Source: Acanthochlamys bracteata
Lineage: Eukaryota; Streptophyta; Magnoliopsida; Pandanales; Velloziaceae
Direction: 5' to 3'
Length of the DNA: 64,000 nucleotides
Assembly: GCA_019914995.1 (NCBI GenBank)
Contig: CM034128.1
Coordinates: 11,303,501-11,367,500, forward strand
The translations under genes and the position numbers were made by a program. Positions 11,540 to 22,015 of the stretch are shown in pieces; the stretch's first letter is position 1, and each line of letters begins with the position of its first letter. The notes beneath the pieces are model-generated. The model was not told where the DNA came from and did not search any database. It saw nothing but the letters and a program-made list of their open reading frames with translations.

Positions 11540-12778
11540 AAGGTCAAGTAGTTTGCATTTGTCATCTGCCCTCTGCAGAGTGAGCTCCAGCTCCAGTACT
11601 TCCCGACTCATGAAAACTCGTAGCTCTTCCGTAACTTCTATGAAACTTCACAACTTCCGCGGCTTGTTCAGAGTCAAACTTGCTAGTCTTGGTTGGAACC
11701 TTCTCTTTCTGAAGTACAGCAATTTGAGAATTTCAGATCTGGTAAGCAAATTGCTGATAGCATCACAAACCATCACCAATGAAAATTCAGAAAGACTAAA
11801 TGATTTATAAACTGAATTATAGAGCAAATTTCTGAAGAACACCATTATCTTCTTCAGAGAGTGGACTGCTTGCAAAAACCGGAACAACAATAGCAATCAA
11901 ATATCATTCCACTAAGATTTGCATATTGTCAGAAAACTGAAAAATGACCTATAAGGATAATGGTCATAAAAATTGAAATCTACAAAAGCTAAAATCTGTT
12001 TGATCCATGCCAGCAGAAACCGTCAATACCAAAGATGTATTGCTCCAAACTTTCTAGGTCCTCATACTAGCTAGTATACGCTAGAGAAGTAGATGAATTA
12101 CTAAGCAAACGTAGTCGCATTAATAGATTTCAATGAAAGCAACAAGGCTTGAACAACATCATAAACAATTCATCTGCAAAACAAGCTTCCACAATAACTG
12201 ATGCCGCTAATAGACATTTAGTTACACTCTAATATTCATAAACTAGTCAATGAATAAACGAATAACAAGCACTACTACAATAATTAGCATTACCGACTGA
12301 AATTTACCGACCGACTGAAATTATGCAAGTTACCGACTGATTTGTTCAGTCGTTGATTCCAATGTAGCATGCAAGATATACTAACGGCAAAGTAAATAAG
12401 GGAACAAGCTTCACTTAATAAAGGCTGGATAATCTAGAAAACACGTTTCCTATGAAATTCTACAATATTATACTTCTTTCAATTCAATAAGCTCGGATCA
12501 CAAGTGTTTAATCCCCTCTTTTTGAGAAGACAAAGCAATCATTATTTCAGTAGTTTTCACAAATCCGTTAACCATAATACTTCACTCGATCTACAATCTA
12601 CTCCAAACACAAACAACAGAATCGAGAAGCTAACAACACAGTACTAAGCAATGATCACAGCTATCATTCAACAGTTCTATCAACCGAACACACAGCATTC
12701 AGATCAGTAAACCTTTTCCAGGCCACACAGTTCGAACCGGAATCCCGCCGGAACATTTACCCCTTCTTTTGCCACCAT
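11540..12778 (-). pseudogene. Exon-like remnants of an unidentified coding gene
   Basis: Minus-strand islands look like exons but do not join cleanly. A start-type exon at 12778..12713 reads MVAKEGVNVPAGFRFELCGL and ends in AAG|GT. An exon following a CTTCAG acceptor near 11710 reads KEKVPTKTSKFDSEQAAEVV. The frame then shifts by one base near 11645 to EVTEELRVFMSREVLELELT and QRADDKCKLLDLGDG, and a possible GT donor follows near 11540. The charged, helical composition suggests a coiled coil. I do not recognise the family. A one-base shift plus the long featureless stretch between islands suggests decay, but a missed intron is possible. Confidence 0.35.
12270..12360 (+). mobile_element. Single CACTA-like transposon end
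   Basis: The sequence CACTACTACAA at 12270 matches the start of plant CACTA (En/Spm) terminal repeats. It is followed by three short subterminal repeats of the form ACCGACTGAAATT, ACCGACCGACTG and ACCGACTGATTTG, and then an inverted version TTCAGTCGTTGATT near 12345. This organisation is typical of CACTA subterminal regions. No matching opposite end (TTGTAGTAGTG) was noticed nearby, so it looks like a solo or truncated end. Confidence 0.55.
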
Positions 12779-13880
12779 CGCCGCAGGCGAAGTGGTGTAT
12801 CGACTGACTTAAGAAGCTTCAATCAGTGAAGAAGAAACTACAAATTTCCAATTCCGATAATTATTCGTTTTTCCTGCGGGAAAGAATAAACAAAAGAACG
12901 TAAAATTCAAAGAATTTTCGAACCTTCTCGATGTGAGTTTTATATAGGCCTATAAGTGGGCTAACTAAAAGTTCTACCTGGCCTTTCTTTGTGGGGCTCT
13001 TCTAACCGTGGACTCTCTGTTTTCTCCAATCAGAAACTTGCTACATAGCAGCTCTATACAATCTTTAGTTAATATTTTCAATACAAGTCGTGATTGTAAT
13101 CCTTATGGATGGTTTTAGAGTGCTAAAAATAATTTTTTTCTTAAAAGTTTATTTTGAGGTTTTTCAGAATAATTTTGATTTTTTATTTCACAAAATAATA
13201 ATAAATGTACATAATAAATTTTTGTAATTTATAAATCAATTTGTATTTTTAATTTTTTTAAAATCTTAAAATACTGTAGAAAGACAATTTAAAACGAAAA
13301 CTTGATATAAATTTTAAAATAAAATAAAATGAAGTGACAAACTAAGGTAATACTCAGAAGTTGGAACACACTTCCACGGTTTTCAAATACAACAATTTTT
13401 TTTATAGTTTTAATTATTTTTTAAAAGTTAGATCATATGAATAAATTGTATATTATAATATATATATATATTTTTTTTCCAAAAGCTTTTAAATTTTTTT
13501 AAAAGCTCATTAATGTTTGTGAGTGTTTCTTAAAAAGATACTTCTCGAAAAGGAAGAATATTTTAAAAATTTTTAAAAATAAAGTATATTTTTTTACTTA
13601 AAAAAATAATAAAAATAACTAATAAAAAAACTCCCCAAAATATGGCCTTAAACGTCTTCTACAAATATATTAGTATAAGAATATTTAATGCTATAATTAT
13701 ATATAGAGGGACAACATTGAAAATTTGGAGTCCTAGAAAAGGTTATTGCATTTTGTGCCAGCAAGTTCACGACAATCATAACAAACATCGGTCTAAAGCC
13801 ATCAATCAAACATTTGCTTACCGTCTGATCTAAATCCAACGGTTTGATTCCAACACATCCACTGCCCTTCGCCGGAGAAG
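12779..13880. other. Intergenic, AT-rich; upstream region of PSAT1
   Basis: No gene recognised. From about 13085 to 13640 the DNA is dominated by A/T runs with a short TA dinucleotide tract near 13456-13470, resembling degenerate AT-rich miniature elements. The last 150 bases before 13881 are less AT-rich and should include the PSAT1 leader. Confidence 0.4.
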
Positions 13881-16800
13881 ATGACGCTGTACGTTGTACC
13901 GCCGTCGATAGTTGTTATCCTGTTCCTTCTCTACCAATCCAGTGCTATATGTCTCGCTGGCGGTGGTGGAGAGCTTTACGTGTCGAAGTTGTCGGGGATC
14001 ATTATACCGGGATTTGCGTCGACACAGTTGCGTGCTTGGTCGGTGCTCGATTGTCCGTACTCACCACTTGATTTCAATCCCCTTGATTCTGTTTGGCTCG
14101 ATACTACCAAGGTCAAAAAAGTTTTTCTTTTCTCTGTTTTTTTAGCAACTTGTAATCATTGCTTCGTTTCTCAGTTTTTTTTTTCCTTCTGTCAATACGA
14201 GAAAGTTCTCAGATTTTGCTTGTCGTCATTATTTTGAATGAAAAGTAGCGATCTTTTCTAGTGAAAAAGTTTTAGTCTTTCTGGCTTTTGCGTTTTCATC
14301 ATAGGCAAAAAGTTAAAATTAAATTAGACAGTTTATTTTGTTTATAGCTTTAGATCATCATTTTTTTTTATTTTGAAGTCCAACTCGTGAGTTTGTGTAT
14401 AATTTTTTGGGGAGAGTTTGTGTATAATTTTTTGGGGAGGTACTATAACTTAACAGTATTTTGGACGGTTCATTAGCTTGCTCGCCATTTTTAACAATGA
14501 ATTTATTGTTACCGATTTTAAGTCTATGTGATTTGGGTGTCTTGGTAAATGGATTTTGCCAATTCTGCATTAAATTTTTTTTTCAGGTTATTTCCGCGGT
14601 TAATTGTTGGCTTAAATGCATGGTGCTTGATCCCTACAATCAAACGGATCACCCAGAGTGTAAATCAAGACCGGACAGTGGTCTCTCAGCAATTACAGAG
14701 CTGGATCCTGGTTATATCACAGGTTTGTTCCTACATTCACTCAGCTTATTTTGCATGTTCCTAGCAATGTGCTATTGGTGCTTGCTGGCCTTCATCTTTG
14801 CGATTTTTAAGTGACTACACATAGTCTGTATGATAGATGCTCTATGTATATCACAGAGAGGAACAAATGAATCAGATCATTTGCTCACAAGGTGGGTGGA
14901 ATGATGCATATACCATCAGCTGTGATGATTATTCTGAGCATGATTATGCATGACACTTTTAAGTATTAAGAAGACAGATATGGAAACTGTCAATGGATGA
15001 CTGTTCAGAACACAGAAAGAAGTAGGAGATTTCCGAAAGATGATAAATAAATGAAAACTAATTCACCATGCAAATGAAGGGTTACCATGTTTTAAGCTGC
15101 TATCCTTGTTCAATGACATATGTTAAATGCATGTTTCCAGCTCTGGATTTTTTATTCTTCTGTTATTTTATGTTGTTAAGGTCCACTTTCTTCAGTATGG
15201 AAAGACTGGCTTAGATGGTGCATTGAGTTTGGTATTGAGGCTAATGCAATTGTTGCTGTTCCTTATGATTGGAGGCTATCACCATCAATGCTTGAGGAAC
15301 GGGATCTTTATTTCCACAAACTCAAGTAACAAGAACGACTTGTCCTCTTCAGCTTATTGCTAATATCAAACTATTTTGCAGCCAATTTAGTAGCTAAATC
15401 TGGCTACATGGATGCTAAGCTGCTTTAGCCTAATAAGTTTACTACACATATTTATCAGTATACTTAAATCACTTTTCCTTTCTTTTGGTTTCTCCCATGA
15501 CAATGCAGATTGACTTTTGAAACTGCACTTAAACTTCGTGGAGGGCCTTCGCTAGTTTTTGCTCATTCACTGGGGAATAATGTCTTCCGCTACTTCCTGG
15601 AATGGCTGAAGCTAGAAATTGCTCCAAAGCAGTATATCAAGTGGCTTGATGATCATATACATGCATATTTTGCTGTTGGTGTGCTTAACCTACTCTATTA
15701 ATGTTTTCTGATGTAATTTTTATGTCTGCTATGTTGTTGATTCCATGTTGTCGCTGATCAGGAGCTCCCTTTCTTGGTGCTGCGGAAGCAGTCAAAGCCT
15801 CTCTTTCTGGATTGACATTTGGTCTTCCAGTTGCAGAGGTATGCTTTTTGACTCCCTAGCGTGCAGTTTGTTTATTGAAATAAAATTGAAGGTTGCATGA
15901 TGTGAAAAGTTGCAAAGCTATGCATATTAGTACTTAAATTGGATCTACCATTGACTTTTCAGTATATGTTGTGACAGCCTGCATATAATAATTACATAAA
16001 TGAGTAATGTAAATGGTATCTACTTAAGGTACTTGTTGCACTTGCTTAGACATAAAACAAACAGTTTCTTGACTTACAGTTTAGACATAATACATCATTG
16101 TTAACGCTTATGCAATTTCTTTAGGGAACAGCTCGATTGATGTATAATACATTTGGTTCTTCATTATGGTTCATGCCATTTTCGAAGTACTGTAGAGCAG
16201 ATAATATATACTGGAAAAATTTCTTTGAGGAAAGGCAAGGAAGTCATCATTCACACAGGTGTGAGGATAAAGAATTTAGATCAAACTATTCTGGCTGGCC
16301 CACGGATGTTATAAACATCGAGATGCCTTGTATTAGAGGTGTTAGTCACTTCCTTATTTCCTTAAACTCCTCAAAAGTGATGGTAGTGTTCGTGCCTTAC
16401 CAGATAATTCTTTGGTTGCAGCTAATGATGCCTATCCATCAGTCACAGATTTGGCTGATGATGTTACTTCTAACACAGAGTGTGGAAAGCCTATCCAGTT
16501 GTCGTTCTCTGCAAGAGAAGTGGCGGATGGGACTTTCTTCAAAGCAATTGATGATTATGACCCAGATAGCAAAAGACTCTTATATCAACTTCAGAAGTAT
16601 ATTTCTTGTCCTCTGATTGACTTTTAAAATGCATTTATACTGTTGATTATTTTGGTGGTTATACATCGTACTATATAACCAGCGGACCAAAAGTATGGAA
16701 AAGATAATCAACAATGATTAGTTTTGTTTAGATCGGTGGTGGCTCTGCAGGGTTTCTAGTACTGGTATCTGGTCCATAGATTGATTTGTGAAACATAGTC

Positions 16801-19374
16801 CGGATATGTAAACTTCTCTCTTGTATCTATGTAGCTTGTCTTCTATTTTTTATTTAGTCATACTTCATGCAGTCTGGAGTTAGACAAACTTGAGTTCAAA
16901 CTGGTGTGGTCAACCTCATTTATTTGGAGCAGGGAAAAAAAAATTCTAATCAGCAAAGATTGACAATGGATTGAAGCTTTGAAAATTTTCTCTTGGACGA
17001 CTTGAGTCTTTCAGTTTTCTATAGGCTGCCATTCCACTTGTATCTCATTGCATATTGATAACTCCTTATATGAATTTTGTAGTTCGTTCACTTTTCTTGT
17101 GTATGTAGTTTACTTTTCAAATGCTTGCTTTCCATTCTTTTAAAGGAATACTGTAACTTCATCAACAATATAGGTACTACCAGGAAGATCCTGTTCTGAA
17201 TCCTCATACACCATGGGACAGACCTCCACTGAAGAATATATTCTGTATATATGGTATTGATTTGAAGACTGAGGTATGACGTTATGTTTCTTTTTCTTGG
17301 TTAATCTGAATTCATATAAAGTCATTTGTATTTTACATACATCTACTAAAGCAATTGCTGGGAACAGTCTCGATGATACTTCAGACTCCTGTTAATTTTC
17401 TGTCAAGTCAGGTTCTTGTTATATTATGTACCTGCCTCATGCTATGTATATGCTATAGGTTTTCTGTAACTGGAACTTATTATACCACCTGCTTTTGCCT
17501 CATCTGGTGCCATCCTTCACTCATGTATTTGGTAGTTTTTATGGATACAACAGTTACTATGCATCGTTATATGTTACATAACTTCTTATAAAACTTCAGT
17601 AATTCTTTCTTGTAGTTGTTCCCTTCTTTGAGTGTTCTCTCATTAGGAATGCATGGACATTCTTTAGATTTGGATGCCGCTTGAAATTAGATTGTGCACA
17701 TTTATCTTATACTGCAAGATTACACTTACTCGTTCTTCAACCTGTGTGGCAGGTTGCATATTATTTTGCTCCAAGTGGCAAACCCTATCCTGACAACTGG
17801 ATCATAACTGATGTTATTTCTGAACACGAACAATCATTGTTTTCCAGGCAAGTTTTTCAGAAGATTTCAATGTTGCTGCATGGTACTAAGACTGTCCCTT
17901 GTACTACAATATCAATGGCCTCATGGGGACTCATCTTTGATTTTCTTTTTGTTTCTGGCATTCTGCTTAAGTATCACTATTGGATGAAACTTATAGTGGA
18001 AAGTGGTATTTTCAGATCTGGGAATAAGGTAAATGGGGAGCCAAATGCTGCTAGTGGGGATGAAACCGTATGTAAGGCATTTATTTTGTAAACATGTAGT
18101 AGGAACTTTGTGTAGCTTCTGCACATAAGGTTAGTCATTTTGTGCAGTGCATTTAATATTAACTTCCGATTATCAGGTGCCCTATAACTCCATTTCATGG
18201 TGCAAAACTTGGCTTGGCACTAAAGTAAACATAACAAGAGCGCCACAGGTATGGTAAATGTTATTCTAATGCGAGAATTTTAATTTGAAAAACCTCTCTA
18301 GTTATAACAGAATGGACGACTTAGAATTATTCTGCTTCATTAAAACATTCTTTTTGTTGGTCTGTGTGATTATTCAAATCCTTTTCTCATGAATGCTAAT
18401 ATATATCCTTTAGGCTCAACTATAAACAACTTTGGTGTCAGTTTTAGTCAAACAAAAACTCTGATGCCATGTGTAATGGTAACATGCTTTAGCATCTATT
18501 TGGAATATTTGAGTGAGTAATATTCCATCCAATTTTATGATAACAACTGAGGTGTTAGTACGAAAGTAAATTAGCCTTTCTTCAGACGAAATTGTATCTT
18601 TTGAAGAAATTGTATAGTACCTTCAACTTGGATGAAAATTTGATGTATTCATTATATATACAATGGTGCAGGCAGAGCACAACGGATCCGATGTACAAAT
18701 CAGTTTGAATGTGGAACACCATCACGACGAAGATATTGTACCAAACATGACAAGGACACCTCGTGTTAAGTATATAACATACTATGAAGATTCTGAAAGT
18801 ATTCCAGGCAGAAGAACAGCCGTTTGGGAGCTAGACAAAGGTGTGTAGTTAACAGTTCAAAATAGAACATAATAGAATGTCAACACCTGACTAGTGGTTT
18901 GAGGTGTGTTTAGATTTCCTGATATGAACTTCATTTGTTCTGAGTAGCAAATCACAGGAACATTGTCAGGTCCCCAGTCTTGATGCGAGAGTTGTGGCTA
19001 CAAATGTGGCATGATATCCATCCTGATGCAAAAGCGCAGTTTGTGACAAAAGGTAAAACCCCCCTGACGCTCTGTAATTTTTTTCTTTATTGGTAGTAAT
19101 CCTAATAGTAGAACAATTTATGAACAGCTAAGCGTGGCCCTTTAAGAGATGTGGACTGTTTTTGGGATTATGGAAAAGCTCGATGTGCATGGCCAGAATT
19201 CTGTGAATACAGGTAGTTCATCTTCAGCCAACTTACTTCACTCTAGCAGTACCATGTATTTTGACAAATTTTGTTTTCTTTGCAAATGCAAGGTATCTTT
19301 TTGGAGATGTTCACCTCAGCCAAAGCTGCAGGCTGAAGACTTCTTCGTTCGACCTCCTATTACACTATCTTTAG
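13881..19374 (+). CDS. PSAT1: Phospholipid:sterol O-acyltransferase (LCAT family)
   Basis: Fifteen exons: 13881..14111, 14587..14722, 15181..15325, 15509..15678, 15762..15838, 16125..16338, 16422..16596, 17174..17273, 17753..17847, 18016..18067, 18177..18248, 18672..18840, 18948..19052, 19128..19212, 19293..19374. All phases join to give 635 residues, against about 633 for Arabidopsis PSAT1. An N-terminal hydrophobic segment (about 7-26) is a signal anchor. Conserved LCAT/PDAT features follow: GIIIPGFASTQLRAWS, VAVPYDWRLSP, the nucleophile motif AHSLG (Ser191), SGDETVP (Asp463) and a His cluster at 505-507. The enzyme transfers a fatty acyl group from phospholipid to sterols at the ER, making sterol esters. 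The intron at 17848 starts with GC (AG|GCAAGT). No alternative GT donor keeps the frame. Confidence 0.96.
14389..14440. repeat. 26-bp tandem duplication in PSAT1 intron 1
   Basis: Two adjacent copies of a unit reading GAGTTTGTGTATAATTTTTT plus GGGGAG lie in the first intron. They are nearly identical and non-coding, consistent with recent local slippage or duplication. Confidence 0.75.
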
Positions 19375-20140
19375 GTACGCATGTTACAAAATCTAGCATG
19401 AGTTATTCATCTTCTTAGCATGTTTTCCACTGTCGCTTCCTTAGTCCTAGTTTGCTTTCAAACTTCATGCAACTACTCCATCTTGTTTTAGAAATCATTC
19501 TGACTAACATTCATGCTGGAAAATATCCTTCTGTTGAAATGCAGATAGAAATTTTGCCAACTTCTCATTCATGAGCAGCTGACCAACACAGACATGAAGC
19601 AAACGGAAAGGTGAGGTGATAGAAAATTATATAGTGCGAGCTCTCATGGAGGTGTTGTGTGCAAGACATCGATTTCCTTGCAGACCTTTTTTCTGCAAGA
19701 AACTGTAATTCTCCAAGTAGCATTCCCCGTTCTTTTGTAGTAATGCGAACAACAACAGCAGTTGTTCGGTGAAGATGTAGTTGTACCTAATGCCTTAGGA
19801 TAGAAATATGATTCAAGTATGGAATTCATGTAATTGAAATACTAGCTGATTCCAAAGTTGTGTTTAGAATTTAGTTGTTTACGGAACACGGTAGCTCCTA
19901 ATTTTGCTTGTAAACATTAATATTTGTAACAGCCCAGTTAAGCCCATGAAGTAAAAGAGGTCCAATTTTTTATTTCTTTGTTATCGTCTTGTTGTTGTTA
20001 TCGTTGCCTTATCTCAGAGAGTTCTCCTGCTCTCGCTCGGGCCAAAAAAAGAAAAGAACAGAGTAAAATAGAAGGCTGCAGAAATTGTGGCGGCGACGGT
20101 GGCGGTGGTGGGACCGAGTTGTGTCGGATTCAGAAGAGAG
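19375..20140. promoter_or_regulatory. Intergenic with site II (TGGGCT) motifs upstream of chloroplast bL28
   Basis: This is the 3' flank of PSAT1 followed by the promoter and leader of the bL28 gene. Two AGCCCA motifs (TGGGCT on the other strand) lie at 19931-19936 and 19941-19946, about 200 bp before the ATG at 20141. Site II TGGGCC/T motifs, bound by TCP factors, are known to be enriched in plant ribosomal-protein and organelle-biogenesis promoters. Their use here is inferred. No other gene seen. Confidence 0.5.
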
Positions 20141-21263
20141 ATGGCGGCACTGGCGGCAGCGAAGAAGCTGGAGTTGGGGTTCGGGAGGTCACAGCTTGCA
20201 GGTTCGGCTTCAATCAGGTTGGGAAATTTCAAGCCGTCAATTGCGATCCCAGCGAGACTTCCTCTTCAGCCAATTGAAGCAAGTAAGAGATCTAAATTGT
20301 TTAAAAAGTTTGAATTTTTGCGGTGCACGTTTTCTTCTGGATTGCTTTTATCTTACGATTGAAATTTGCAAGTGAATTGTTCATCAGTGGAGATTGTCTA
20401 TCTTGTGAATCTAGTTTGTTGAACTGTGCTACTTGGCTGGCATAGTTAGGAGTTCAAGTATAGAAACAATTTGCTGAGAGGTTTAAGACTTGGTGATTTT
20501 TGAGGAAGCTAATAATGGTTTCAAGATTAAGCAAAGTTGAGAGTTCTAAATTCTACTCAAAAAATTTTAACCTTGTCCTGAGTTGATTTTTTAGTCTTAA
20601 TTTTAAATCTTATTGATTAAAGATTTGCAGATGTTTAACTTCGTCTGTATATATGAAATGTTTGAAGACTGCAATAGTGCAAGCAACTAAATCCATCTAG
20701 CTCTCTACTTCGATTATCTGCATTCAATGTTGTTGGAGTTGGACATGCTTTAGTAGAAATCAACAATAAGTTTAAGCTTCAAGGAATAATAGTTTACTTC
20801 ATAGAAAGTTTAAGGCATGACATCTAATTGCTCCTCAGGGAAATCATTAGGGCAGCGAATACTATGCTGTCTCATCTCAAATCTATTTCACTTCATTCCT
20901 TAATGGTAATCTTCATCTCTCAATGGCCTTCTATATGCTTCTAACAGTATGATATGCATATGCTTCCAAACTACAGCGTGCTGGAACATTAGTTCCTGAT
21001 AATGTGAAATTATTTGTTCATTCTTGATAGAAAGAGTTTGCCCTTTCACGGGAAAGAAGGCAAACAAGGCAAACAAGGTCTCATTCTCCAACCACAAGAC
21101 CAAGAGCTTGCAGTTTGTGAATTTGCAGTACAAGAGGGTGTGGTGGGAAGCTGGAAAGCGCTTCCTCAAGCTGCGTCTGTCCACAAAAGCCCTCAAAACC
21201 ATTGAAAAGAATGGCTTAGATGTGGTTGCTAAGAAAGCTGGAATCGATTTAAGGAAGGCATGA
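20141..21263 (+). CDS. RPL28: Chloroplast 50S ribosomal protein bL28c
   Basis: Exon 1 is 20141..20282 and exon 2 21031..21263, joined in phase to give 124 residues. The first ~47 residues are Ala/Lys/Ser-rich and read as a plastid transit peptide. The mature part starts [20 protein letters not shown] and continues with [19 protein letters not shown], then [17 protein letters not shown] and the end AGIDLRKA. This is bacterial-type L28 of the plastid large subunit and differs from cytosolic eL28. The first ATG in frame was taken as start; upstream in-frame GTG codons are not used. The 748-bp intron sits at the transit peptide/mature domain border, a common arrangement for nuclear-encoded plastid proteins. 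Confidence 0.95.
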
Positions 21264-22015
21264 GTTCCCTGTAATTCCCACAATTTTTCCCTTTCCTGAG
21301 AACTTCTGCTGTTAGATAAAGTCTAAGATCCTTGTCAAAGAGTAATTTCAACGTTGTTAATATCTACAGTTTTAGGTTGCCCTTTAAAGGGCTAGTTCTT
21401 AGTACTTCTTACTGCTTAGCTTGCTCTTTTGTTGTATTTCGGAAATATGTGCCTGATCAAGGTATCAACATACAAAGATTCATGCACAATGACCAATTGA
21501 TGAATAATTTACTTGAATTACTTTTCAATTGAATGAGATTTTTATACTGCTGTACCAGCAGCTGCTTATTCATCAGATTTCTGGAAAGGCCTATGTTTCA
21601 GAATCTCATGCTCAACACTTTTATACATAATACAATAAGAATATTTCTTTTTTAAAACGCAAGACTAATATATTCATAAACTAAAGGTAGGAACATAGAT
21701 ACACATATAACATCTGAGCTACACTAGCATAACATAATAAACAGTAATCACTAAACTAGTTCTGCAGTCTACTCTACTGAAACATGCTGACTATGATCCA
21801 TCCTTGCCCTAGGCATCCATTAAATTTCAAATCATGCTCTCTATCTCCTTCTCCTAGGTTAGATTTTGCAAGCTTCCTATTTACTGATTATTAGAAGATG
21901 TTGCCCAACACGTCAGCTTTGTACAGCATAGAAGAGAGCCGCAGCCATAGCCACAAGGGGAAACTGCCCTTTACTGAAAACCATGGGCAGAGATCAACAG
22001 AGAAATTGCTGGTGT
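21264..22015. other. Convergent 3' intergenic region (bL28c / KRP)
   Basis: The region lies between two genes transcribed toward each other, so it should be the two 3' UTRs and terminators. No coding block or repeat of note was seen. Confidence 0.5.

Noticed and set aside
20087..20140. N-terminal extension of bL28c from an upstream GTG
   Set aside because: Nuclear plant genes start at ATG. The first ATG at 20141 gives a good plastid transit peptide.
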